Positions 1 to 5,840 of a stretch of DNA of 7,178 nt are shown here, one piece after another (positions within the stretch are counted from its first letter, which is position 1; every line of letters begins with the position of its first letter). The notes under the pieces were generated by a model. It did not search any database. It saw only the letters and a list, made by a program, of their open reading frames with translations, and was not told the origin of the DNA. The stretch lies in NCBI GenBank assembly GCA_964446745.1, contig CAYURR010000151.1, positions 1-7,178 on the forward strand, given 5' to 3'. This stretch comes from CAYURR01 sp964446745. Its GTDB lineage: Bacteria > Bacillota > Clostridia > Lachnospirales > WQUN01. A program made the translations under genes and the position numbers.

Positions 1-1
1 T

Positions 2-223
2 ATGCTTAAAACAAAAACAATCAGCGTCCGGAAGGAAGTACCGGACGCCGTTATCTGCAATGTCTGCGGCAAGGAACACGCATATGACGAAAACACGGAT
101 ATGTTCCTGCATGTGAGTAAACAATGGGGTTACGGCACTGAATTCGACGGCGCAACACATAATATTGACATATGCACATCTTGTTACAAGCATTGGATCG
201 AGAGCTTTCGCATCACCCCGTAG
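2..223 (+). CDS. small zinc-ribbon-like protein of unknown function (73 aa)
   Basis: I do not recognise a named family. The 73-residue product has two CxxC pairs, Cys19/Cys22 (followed by Gly-Lys) and Cys58/Cys61, about 35 residues apart, which is the layout of a small zinc-binding ribbon. The middle carries an aromatic/glycine-rich stretch around WGYGTEFDG that probably forms beta strands between the two knuckles. There is no signal peptide or membrane segment, so it should be cytoplasmic. The ATG lies at base 2, so neither its ribosome binding site nor an upstream in-frame start can be inspected and the protein could be longer at the N-terminus. A good intrinsic terminator follows about 50 nt after the stop, so it is the last gene of its transcript and separate from the methyltransferase. 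The repeated CxxC pairs and the stop-terminator context make it a likely real gene; its function is unknown. Confidence 0.7.
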   Translation: MLKTKTISVRKEVPDAVICNVCGKEHAYDENTDMFLHVSKQWGYGTEFDGATHNIDICTSCYKHWIESFRITP

Positions 224-273
224 GTAATGCCTACAACATCAGATATAGTTGGTTATCGATATCGTAATGATAT

Positions 274-305
274 GCCCTCGGTATTACCGGGGGCTGTTTT
301 GTTTT
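274..305 (+). terminator. intrinsic terminator after the zinc-ribbon gene
   Basis: Arms 274-281 (GCCCTCGG) and 287-294 (CCGGGGGC) pair over 8 positions with one T-G wobble around a 5-nt loop, TATTA. The tail from 295 is T-rich (two runs of four T broken by G). The position about 50 nt after the stop codon fits termination of the first gene. Confidence 0.8.
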
Positions 306-394
306 GGTCTCGGGTATGAATCTGGAATGGTTCACATATGGCTTACATATTATTAAAAATGCTTGTATAAGTCAATCGGAATAAGAGATATGCG

Positions 395-423
395 TTGACA
401 GTTTTGGATTACTTCTTTAGAAT
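395..423 (+). promoter_or_regulatory. sigma-A-type promoter of the methyltransferase gene
   Basis: A perfect -35 box TTGACA (395-400) is followed by a 17-nt spacer and the -10 box TAGAAT (418-423). Transcription would start near 430, leaving a leader of about 22 nt that holds the strong Shine-Dalgarno GGAAGGGGG at 437-445. It is the best promoter in the window. A weaker candidate, TTACAT (343-348) with TATAAG (366-371), lies just upstream with the same spacing. Confidence 0.75.
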
Positions 424-451
424 AGCTTAAATTTTCGGAAGGGGGATACTT

Positions 452-1225
452 ATGTTTGAACAGGTTATAAATCATTACGAGGGTTACGACGAGGACGGTC
501 GGTTATTCCGTGATAATACACACAAGACAGAATACCTCACGACGATCCGCTATTTGGACCGCGTGATCGGAGCGAATAGCATGATACTCGATGCGTGCTC
601 GGGCACGGGGCGTTACGCATTCTACTTAGCCGACAAAGGACACAGTGTAACAGCCTGTGACCTGACCGAGCACAATGTCAATATCATAAAATCAAAGCCC
701 GATGCAGCCAAGCTAAACGATATCTCCGTATGCAATGTACTCGATCTGTCGCGCTTTTGTGACAATAGCTTCGACGTGGTATTATGCATGGGCGCAATGT
801 ATCACCTCAAGTCATCGGAACTAAAGAAGCAAGCCATGTCCGAATGCATAAGGGTATGCAAGCCAAACGGGCTCGTGGTATTTGCATATATCACAAAGAT
901 AGGCGCGGTGCTTGCGGAAATAAATCACGATGCAAGCAATATGGATGAACTGATTAGCACGCTAAATGATGGTATAGGTGACGAGATTTTTGTTTGCGTC
1001 AAACCGACTGAGATCGAAAGCCTCGCTGCAGATTGCGGGCTAGAACGGCTATATAACATCGGCGTGGACGGAATGAGCTACGCAATTAGCGACAAGCTCA
1101 ACTCAGCCAGTGATGAAAACTTCCAGAAATATATGGCATATCATTACTCAATATGCGAGGATGAGAACATCATAGGTACGAGTTTACACGGACTATATTT
1201 TGGACGGAAATCAACCGAGAGATGA
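452..1225 (+). CDS. class I SAM-dependent methyltransferase
   Basis: Probable cytoplasmic S-adenosylmethionine-dependent methyltransferase with a Rossmann-like fold; the methyl acceptor cannot be told from the sequence. Of 257 residues, 1-40 hold the usual N-terminal cap with the N-H-Y-E-G-Y and E-D-G-R-L stretch common in Firmicute members. Motif I, the SAM-binding glycine loop, is at 45-53 (ILDACSGTG). An acidic residue that should contact the ribose hydroxyls is Asp70, at the end of the second strand. The motif IV-like stretch FDVVLCMGAMYHL is at about 108-120, and the C-P-N-G turn of the fifth strand comes at about 136-139. The C-terminal third is less conserved and likely sets substrate choice. 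The ATG at 452 is 6 nt after a strong Shine-Dalgarno (437-445) and close behind the promoter at 395-423. The amidase begins 76 nt after the stop, so the two may be cotranscribed. Small-molecule and antibiotic-modifying enzymes share this domain, so the role stays open. Confidence 0.88.
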   Translation: MFEQVINHYEGYDEDGRLFRDNTHKTEYLTTIRYLDRVIGANSMILDACSGTGRYAFYLADKGHSVTACDLTEHNVNIIKSKPDAAKLNDISVCNVLDLSRFCDNSFDVVLCMGAMYHLKSSELKKQAMSECIRVCKPNGLVVFAYITKIGAVLAEINHDASNMDELISTLNDGIGDEIFVCVKPTEIESLAADCGLERLYNIGVDGMSYAISDKLNSASDENFQKYMAYHYSICEDENIIGTSLHGLYFGRKSTER

Positions 1226-1254
1226 TCTCTTTGTAAATATCACACATTCCCTTA

Positions 1255-1293
1255 GCCCCCATATACTACCTACATATAGGTTATTGTGGGGGT
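1255..1293 (+). promoter_or_regulatory. hairpin masking the amidase ribosome binding site
   Basis: CCCCCA (1256-1261) is exactly complementary to TGGGGG (1287-1292), and inside it ACCTA (1268-1272) pairs with TAGGT (1277-1281) around a CATA loop. The GGGGG of the outer arm is the only good Shine-Dalgarno for the amidase ATG at 1302, so a transcript reading through from the methyltransferase would hide it. The bases after the hairpin are TATTATTAT rather than a T-run, so it is a poor intrinsic terminator, though partial termination cannot be excluded. A TATACT at 1262-1267 could be a -10 box of an internal promoter but has no clear -35; a transcript starting there would lack the C-rich arm. 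Confidence 0.5.
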
Positions 1294-1301
1294 ATTATTA
1301 T

Positions 1302-1841
1302 ATGAAGATATTTATCGATCCGGGACATGGCGGCAGTGATCCGGGGGCTGTTGGCCCGAGCGGGCTAAAAGAAAGTGAAATCAATCTGGATGTTTCGTTG
1401 ATGCTCGGGGATGAGCTGGCGGGATTCGGGTATGATATCGCATACAGCCGTACTGAGGAAAAGGCTGTATCGCTCGAAGAGCGCGCTAAAAAAGCCAATG
1501 CATATGGCGCGGACATATTTATCAGCATACACTGCAACTCGTCGACCAATCAGGCAGCTGAGGGCTCGGAAACCTTTTATTACAAGCCAAACACAGCCGC
1601 ACAGTTTATGTCGAGGATCATTGTAGACAATCTCACGCAATACAACGGACAGCCGAACCGCGGTGCTAAACAAGCTAACTATTATGTGCTACGTAAGACC
1701 TCTATGCCCGCCACACTCGTGGAGCTTGCGTTCATATCAAACCTCGAGGAGGAATACTTACTCTCTACCGAGGATTTCCGCAAGCTGTGCGCGGAGGGCA
1801 TAGCCCAAGGTGTGCTGGAGTTCACGAACATTTCACAATGA
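1302..1841 (+). CDS. N-acetylmuramoyl-L-alanine amidase (Amidase_3), no signal peptide
   Basis: Zinc amidase that cleaves the bond between N-acetylmuramic acid and L-alanine in peptidoglycan. The 179 residues are essentially a single Amidase_3 domain. The zinc ligands expected for the family are visible: His9 in DPGHGG, Glu24 in GLKESE and His77 in SIHCNS. The catalytic glutamate is Glu141 in VELAFISN. No SH3, LysM, SPOR or other wall-binding domain is attached and no hydrophobic leader is present. The frame stays open to an ATG at 1200, but that start has no Shine-Dalgarno, overlaps the methyltransferase end and adds no signal sequence, whereas ATG 1302 follows GGGGG by 9 nt and begins exactly at the first strand (MKIFIDPGHGG). 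Without a leader it may be a phage-type endolysin that needs a holin, act after lysis, or use a non-classical route; CwlD-like sporulation amidases usually do carry a leader. Enzyme class is firm; biological role is not. Confidence 0.92.
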   Translation: MKIFIDPGHGGSDPGAVGPSGLKESEINLDVSLMLGDELAGFGYDIAYSRTEEKAVSLEERAKKANAYGADIFISIHCNSSTNQAAEGSETFYYKPNTAAQFMSRIIVDNLTQYNGQPNRGAKQANYYVLRKTSMPATLVELAFISNLEEEYLLSTEDFRKLCAEGIAQGVLEFTNISQ

Positions 1842-1879
1842 AATAAAACCCGCTACTATCTATTTATTTATCATTACAG

Positions 1880-1940
1880 GGCTGTTGCAGAGAAAACCTT
1901 TACCTACGGTTTTGACTTCTGATACAGCCTCCTTTCTTTT
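1880..1940 (+). terminator. long interrupted hairpin, probable terminator after the amidase
   Basis: Three nested arm pairs face each other: GGCTGT (1880-1885) with ACAGCC (1924-1929), CAGA (1888-1891) with TCTG (1918-1921), and AAAACC (1893-1898) with GGTTTT (1908-1913), around a 9-nt loop. A pyrimidine-rich tail with several T runs follows (1930-1940). The location about 40 nt after the amidase stop fits a terminator, but the small internal loops and the C-interrupted tail are not ideal. The ends also resemble terminal inverted repeats of some insertion sequences, so a short mobile-element remnant is an alternative. Confidence 0.45.
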
Positions 1941-1941
1941 C

Positions 1942-1975
1942 TAAACCTAAAGTTATTAGTCTCCGGTTTATTTTT
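1942..1975 (+). terminator. second hairpin with T-run, possible terminator
   Basis: TAAACC (1942-1947) and GGTTTA (1965-1970) pair perfectly around a 17-nt loop, and the second arm runs directly into TTTTT (1971-1975). The stem is short and AT-rich, so it would be weak alone. It sits immediately before the MarR promoter and would insulate it from read-through out of the amidase. The first arm can instead pair with GGTTT at 1908-1912 of the preceding hairpin. Confidence 0.35.
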
Positions 1976-1978
1976 CCC

Positions 1979-2007
1979 TTGAATCTTTTCTCATAACGTG
2001 GTATTTA
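1979..2007 (+). promoter_or_regulatory. promoter of the MarR-DegV-WYL operon
   Basis: TTGAAT (1979-1984, four of six consensus -35 bases) is separated by 17 nt from TATTTA (2002-2007, four of six -10 bases). Start of transcription would be near 2014, about 35 nt before the TTG start codon of the MarR gene. Its imperfect boxes and the palindrome overlapping the start site suggest a regulated promoter. Confidence 0.5.
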
Positions 2008-2022
2008 TAGTTAGCATAACTA
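2008..2022 (+). promoter_or_regulatory. perfect palindrome, candidate MarR operator
   Basis: TAGTTA (2008-2013) and TAACTA (2017-2022) are exact reverse complements around GCA. A 15-nt palindrome with 6-nt arms directly after the -10 box is the size and place at which dimeric MarR proteins block their own promoters. The binding protein is inferred to be the MarR product encoded 27 nt further on; the sequence alone does not prove it. Confidence 0.5.
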
Positions 2023-2032
2023 AATATATTAG

Positions 2033-2042
2033 AGAAAGGAAG
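2033..2042 (+). promoter_or_regulatory. Shine-Dalgarno that fixes the TTG start of the MarR gene
   Basis: The purine run AGAAAGGAAG lies 6 nt before TTG 2049. The reading frame is open back to a GTG at 1998, but that codon falls between the -35 and -10 boxes of the proposed promoter and has no ribosome binding site, so TTG is the better start. Confidence 0.6.
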
Positions 2043-2048
2043 CGTCTT

Positions 2049-2492
2049 TTGAGGGATTTTGAGAAGATCGCGAATGCCATTTTGGTAGACACGTTCAACT
2101 ATATACTCAGATTCGAGGAAAAGGCCGTGCGCGCTATAACTGGTGTAGCCATAACGATAGGCGAGACACATGTGATAGAGGCCATTGGCAAGCTCGGTGG
2201 CAGTGCGTCTGTCAGCGATGTCGCAAATCTCTTGGAGATTTCGATGCCCACTGCGACGGTCGCGTTAAAGAAACTCGAGCGGAAGGGCTTTATCAAGCGC
2301 CTTACTTCTCGAGACGATGCGCGCAAGAGTATCGTAGAACTCGCCGAATCCGGCCAGGTTGTGGACCGCACGCACGAGCTCTTTCACAGAAAGATGGTGC
2401 GCGAGATCAGCAAGGGCTTCACCGAAGAGGAAAAGGCCGTATTGCTTACGGCACTGCAAAAGCTCCGCGACTTTTTTCATAATAAGCTCTGA
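2049..2492 (+). CDS. MarR-family winged helix-turn-helix regulator
   Basis: Dimeric DNA-binding repressor of the MarR type, 147 residues from TTG 2049, the usual length for the family. Residues 1-30 form the N-terminal dimerisation helix. The winged helix-turn-helix runs from about 38 to 100: helix with GETHVIEAIG, then SVSDVANLLEIS, the recognition helix at about 66-78 (MPTATVALKKLER), and the beta wing with the family's D-x-R signature in SRDDARKS (Asp90, Arg92). The C-terminal helices (about 104-147) complete the dimer interface. It is the first gene of an operon with a DegV protein 13 nt downstream and has a promoter with a perfect palindrome overlapping the expected transcription start, so autorepression is likely. 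No cysteine is present, which argues against an OhrR-type thiol switch. Pairing with a fatty-acid-binding DegV protein suggests a lipid-related ligand, similar in idea to FabT, but this is inference. Starting at GTG 1998 would add 17 residues. Confidence 0.87.
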   Translation: MRDFEKIANAILVDTFNYILRFEEKAVRAITGVAITIGETHVIEAIGKLGGSASVSDVANLLEISMPTATVALKKLERKGFIKRLTSRDDARKSIVELAESGQVVDRTHELFHRKMVREISKGFTEEEKAVLLTALQKLRDFFHNKL

Positions 2493-2505
2493 AAAGGAGA
2501 AAACA

Positions 2506-3327
2506 ATGGCTATCAGAATATTTACAGACAGCACATCGGATATCTTACCAACAGATGCCGAGAAAATGGGTGTCACGACGACACCGTTAAAGGTCAGCTT
2601 CGGATCTGAGCAATATATCGACAAGGTTACCATAACAAACAAGGAATTTTACGAAAAGCTCGCGACCTCCACGCAGACACCGATGACCACACTCGTGAGT
2701 CCGACCGAGTTCATCGATGCGTTTTCAAAATATCCGGACGATGACATCATCGGCATATTCATCTCATCAAAGCTCAGCGGTACATACAACTCTGCTGTAC
2801 TCGCTAAAAACGAGCTCGGGCGTTCAAATATCACACTGATAGACAGCCAAACTGTAACAGCGGGGCTATCGCTGCTAGTAGAGATCGCATGCAAGCTACG
2901 TGACGAGGGACGTGATTTCGAATACATTGCAAGGCACATCGAACAGCTGACTTATAAGGTAGAAATATGCGCTTATATCGACACACTAAAGTATCTCGTA
3001 AAGGGTGGTCGCCTGTCAGGGGCTCAGGGTGTGATCGGAGGCATGTTAAATATCAAGCCGATCGTACATGTCAAGCATGGTGTAGTTAATACAATCGGCA
3101 AGGAACGCGGCACAAAGAAAGCCATGAAGTTTTTGATCGACTTTATAAACAACAATATGGATCGCAGCCAACCGGCGATGCTCGCGTACACAACCGACAC
3201 CGAAGCCGTAACCTCTTTACGCGGAGAGCTCGGATTACCGGCAAATACAGCATTAACCGCTATCGGCAGTGTGGTTGGTACACATGCGGGTCCCGGCGCA
3301 GTCGGTCTCGCCTATATCAAAGCGTAA
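2506..3327 (+). CDS. DegV-family (FakB-like) fatty-acid-binding protein
   Basis: DegV proteins bind a single fatty acid; the FakB members present it to the kinase FakA, which makes acyl-phosphate for phospholipid synthesis. The 273 residues cover the whole family length (about 280). The N-terminus has the hallmark TDSTSDI (7-13); SSKLSGTYNSA is at 87-97 with the carboxylate-contacting serine expected at 91; the IDSQTVTAGL strand is at 112-121; KGGRLSG is at 166-172; and the C-terminal GTHAGPGAVGLA is at 258-269 with His260. The usual TTSQPSP loop is altered here to MTTLVSP (60-66). There is no signal peptide, so it is cytosolic. ATG 2506 follows AAGGAG by 6 nt; the longer open frame from 2359 is a shadow of the MarR gene. 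It lies between MarR and WYL regulators on one transcript. No FakA gene is visible in the window. Family assignment is secure; the bound lipid is unknown. Confidence 0.93.
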   Translation: MAIRIFTDSTSDILPTDAEKMGVTTTPLKVSFGSEQYIDKVTITNKEFYEKLATSTQTPMTTLVSPTEFIDAFSKYPDDDIIGIFISSKLSGTYNSAVLAKNELGRSNITLIDSQTVTAGLSLLVEIACKLRDEGRDFEYIARHIEQLTYKVEICAYIDTLKYLVKGGRLSGAQGVIGGMLNIKPIVHVKHGVVNTIGKERGTKKAMKFLIDFINNNMDRSQPAMLAYTTDTEAVTSLRGELGLPANTALTAIGSVVGTHAGPGAVGLAYIKA

Positions 3328-3344
3328 GCAAAGGATGATCGGAC

Positions 3345-4256
3345 GTGAAGCTCAACAGATTACTCGAGATAACGACAGTCCTACTGAATAAACGCACCGT
3401 AACAGCTGCGGAGCTCGCGTCGCGCTTTGGTGTGTCCACACGTACGATCTATCGCGATATCGACGTGCTTTCGGCCTCGGGTGTACCCGTCTACGCCACC
3501 CAGGGTACGCGTGGCGGCATATCGGTCATGGAGGATTACACGATAAGCCGCGCCGCACTCTCAGACAAAGAGCGTGAGAGCATATTGTTTGCGCTGCAAT
3601 CCTTGCAGGCAACCAAGTACCCTGAGGTAGATACTGTGCTCGAAAAGCTCGGTAGCATGTTTAAGCACAACTCCTCCGACTGGATAACAGTAGACTTTTC
3701 GCCATGGGGCAGTGATCCGAACGCGCATGACAAGTTTACGGACATTAAATCCGCAATCCTACATACAATGGTCATCGAGATCGACTACATAAACGCATTA
3801 AATAAAAAAAGCACCAGAGAGATCGAGCCTCTGCGCCTAATGTTTAAAGGGCAGGCTTGGTATCTCTGGGGCTTTTGTCTCGAAAAGCAGGATTATAGGA
3901 TGTTTCGTATTTCACGCATCAAACGTGTCCGCATTACAAATCGGTTATTTGACAGGAAAAATGTACATATCGTTGATATGCCCGAATCCGAAACGGATTA
4001 CCACTTTGTACATCTTGTGCTGGAGTTTAACGAGGCTGTGTTGTTCCGGCTGTATGATGACTTTGATGACAATTTCATCAAGCCAATGGGTAACGGCACT
4101 TACCGTATCGAGTTCGACTTTCCCGAGGATGAATGGGTGTATGGTTTTATTTTGAGCTTCGGTAGCAACGTGCGAGTCATCGAGCCCGAGCACATCCGAG
4201 GGATCATCCGCGAACGCGCTGAGAAGATCGTCGGCTTGTACAAACCTACAGTTTAA
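3345..4256 (+). CDS. HTH and WYL-domain transcriptional regulator (YafY/DeoR-like)
   Basis: Cytoplasmic regulator of 303 residues, a normal length for the family. The N-terminal HTH_11 winged helix covers about 1-60: VTAAELASRFGVSTRTIYRDIDVL (19-42) is the helix-turn-helix, followed by the wing with GTRGGISV (54-61). A helical linker runs to about 125. The WYL domain follows, with the name motif Trp172-Tyr173-Leu174 and the basic Y-R-M-F-R-I-S-R-I stretch (184-192) that is thought to bind ligands or nucleic acid. The C-terminal WCX-like extension (about 225-303) ends in I-R-E-R-A-E-K-I-V. The start is GTG 3345, 9 nt after AAAGGA (3330-3335); the ATG at 3335 is out of frame. It begins 17 nt after the DegV stop and very probably shares its transcript. 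Its 3' end overlaps the convergent flippase gene by 11 nt. Its target and effector cannot be read from the sequence. Confidence 0.92.
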   Translation: MKLNRLLEITTVLLNKRTVTAAELASRFGVSTRTIYRDIDVLSASGVPVYATQGTRGGISVMEDYTISRAALSDKERESILFALQSLQATKYPEVDTVLEKLGSMFKHNSSDWITVDFSPWGSDPNAHDKFTDIKSAILHTMVIEIDYINALNKKSTREIEPLRLMFKGQAWYLWGFCLEKQDYRMFRISRIKRVRITNRLFDRKNVHIVDMPESETDYHFVHLVLEFNEAVLFRLYDDFDDNFIKPMGNGTYRIEFDFPEDEWVYGFILSFGSNVRVIEPEHIRGIIRERAEKIVGLYKPTV

Positions 4257-5835
4257 GCTTGTTTAACACAGGTATCTTGCCGATATCCGAAGTGTCTATA
4301 CCCTTTATCACGAGCATCACGCCAAAATATGTCAGACCCGATATCGCAATGCTCAACAATACGCTAATGGTGTTATTGCCGGTCAGTAACCGTAGCACCG
4401 TATAGCCCGCATAACATATAGCTCCCATCACAGCTGAGCCGGCCAGCGGCTTTATCAATAATCCCATGAAATCAGGTGCCGTACCTGTAATACGATATAG
4501 GAAAAATAGATTGATCGCCGATGTCACTGTATAGCATACGATAGCACTGATTACCGCGCCATAGATGTTTATAGCAGGATTGGTAAGCAGCACATAGTTA
4601 CAAATGATCTTTGCCGTTACACCCGCCATAGCCGCATATACGGGTATCTTGACCTTACCGATACCCTGCAGCATGCCCGTAACGATCTGCGTTAGTGCCA
4701 AGAATATAACCGAAGCCGCCCCTACCTGTAAGAGCTGACCACCCTCGGGATATCTCGGAAACAACATTTCCACGATCGGTTCGCCCAATATGCCGAGACC
4801 GATTGCCGCCGGTATCGATATAATCATAGACATGCGCAACCCTAGATTTATTCGTTTATTTGTTGTCTTGCGGTCGTTTAATATCGCTGCTGATGCTACG
4901 TTCGGGATAGACGCGGTGGCTATCGCAGTGGATATCGATACAGGTAATGTCGTGAGCACGACATATTTGCCGCTGTACTGCCCGAACAATGTCTTGATCT
5001 GTTCCGAATTAAACGCGCCCGAGGCCGACAAACAGTTCTTTATCATAAACGTATCGATAAGCCCCGCTATGCTAAATATGGCAGAGCCAATAATGATCGG
5101 AAACGTTATGCGCACGATCTCGATAGCCAGTCTACGTGGTGTTTCGTCACCACCGTCAACATCATGCTGTACACGCGACAGTATCTTAGGCCGCGCCATG
5201 AAGTATATTGCGATCATGACCAAAAGCCCCGTTACCGCGCCAACCCCGGTGCCTAAAGTAGCACCGGCCGCGCCGTATTCGGGGCCTCTTTTTAATAAGA
5301 TATATGCGAGCACAATGCTGAATATCGCGTTCAATAGCTGCTCAAGTACCTGTGATACGGCCGTGGGTACGCTATTTTTCATACCCTGGAAATAACCGCG
5401 AAATACCGCGAGCACGGAGACAATTAACAGTGTAGGCGCGAGTGTGATGATCGAAACATAGCTTTCCGGGTAGCTCACTATCGGCGCAAGCTGACGCGCC
5501 GTGAGTGCAAGGACAGCTGCCGCGACTGTACCTATTACGATAGACACCCATATAGCGGTCTTAAACACATTGTGCGCGTTCGCGTATTGCTTCAGCGTTA
5601 TGCGTTCGGATACGAGCTTTGATATAGCGGCGGGCAGTCCCGCAGACGAGAGTATTAGGAAAAACAGGTAAATACTGTAGCTCGCGCCATAGTACATGTT
5701 ACCCAGATCGCCGATAAGATTTGTGAGCGGCCAGCGGTACAGAAATCCTAAAAAGCGAACAAACAGCGTCGCTCCCGCCAAAATCATTGCCTGCTTTACA
5801 AAGCTTGACGTTTTATCCTCCCTCGACTGCGTCAC
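4246..5835 (-). CDS. SpoVB/YtgP-like polysaccharide or lipid II flippase (MATE/MurJ superfamily)
   Basis: Integral membrane protein of 529 residues, the usual length of the SpoVB/YtgP group, with hydrophobic segments along its whole length consistent with about 14 membrane helices. After a short polar N-terminus (1-14) the first helix carries the family-typical F-V-R-F-L-G-F-L-Y-R stretch (25-34), followed by LTNLIGD (37-43), the YYGASYSIYLFFLILSSAGLP segment and AAISKLVSER (69-78). The tail ends in the typical charged D-I-G-K-I-P-V-L-N-K-L. Members move undecaprenyl-linked wall precursors across the membrane; YtgP serves as MurJ in Bacillus subtilis and SpoVB acts in spore cortex synthesis, and I cannot separate these two here. 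The start is GTG at 5835, 5 nt behind AGGAGG; the overlapping ATG is read straight into TGA. It lies 27 nt after typA on the same strand, so cotranscription is likely, and it overlaps the WYL gene tail to tail by 11 nt. Confidence 0.9.
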   Translation of the reverse strand: MTQSREDKTSSFVKQAMILAGATLFVRFLGFLYRWPLTNLIGDLGNMYYGASYSIYLFFLILSSAGLPAAISKLVSERITLKQYANAHNVFKTAIWVSIVIGTVAAAVLALTARQLAPIVSYPESYVSIITLAPTLLIVSVLAVFRGYFQGMKNSVPTAVSQVLEQLLNAIFSIVLAYILLKRGPEYGAAGATLGTGVGAVTGLLVMIAIYFMARPKILSRVQHDVDGGDETPRRLAIEIVRITFPIIIGSAIFSIAGLIDTFMIKNCLSASGAFNSEQIKTLFGQYSGKYVVLTTLPVSISTAIATASIPNVASAAILNDRKTTNKRINLGLRMSMIISIPAAIGLGILGEPIVEMLFPRYPEGGQLLQVGAASVIFLALTQIVTGMLQGIGKVKIPVYAAMAGVTAKIICNYVLLTNPAINIYGAVISAIVCYTVTSAINLFFLYRITGTAPDFMGLLIKPLAGSAVMGAICYAGYTVLRLLTGNNTISVLLSIAISGLTYFGVMLVIKGIDTSDIGKIPVLNKLKL

Positions 5836-5840
5836 ATGTG

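Noticed and set aside
256..268. CGATATCG palindrome between the first two genes
   Set aside because: The symmetry does not extend beyond 8 nt and it is not placed at a promoter, so chance is enough to explain it.
316..384. 22-codon open frame before the methyltransferase, possible leader peptide
   Set aside because: It lies upstream of the best promoter, has only a weak ribosome binding site and shows no run of regulatory codons.
1200..1301. N-terminal extension of the amidase from ATG 1200
   Set aside because: It overlaps the methyltransferase end, has no Shine-Dalgarno, spans the hairpin region and does not form a signal peptide; ATG 1302 begins at the first conserved strand.
1454..2441. 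Three near-identical GAGGAAAAGGC stretches, one in the amidase and two in the MarR gene
   Set aside because: Each encodes an ordinary Glu-Glu-Lys-Ala-Val in frame; short, unevenly spaced and without shared flanks, so no repeat element is implied.
2359..2505. 49-residue N-terminal extension of the DegV protein
   Set aside because: It is the MarR coding sequence read in another frame; ATG 2506 has its own Shine-Dalgarno and starts at the conserved DegV N-terminus.
4249..4295. Possible bidirectional terminator at the convergent gene ends
   Set aside because: Short ACCT/AGGT and AAGCTT symmetries are present but no stable stem with a T-run forms on either strand.
4790..5395. 201-residue open frame on the plus strand
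   Set aside because: It lies antisense to the flippase, shows no recognisable domain and has the composition expected of a shadow of a hydrophobic coding region.
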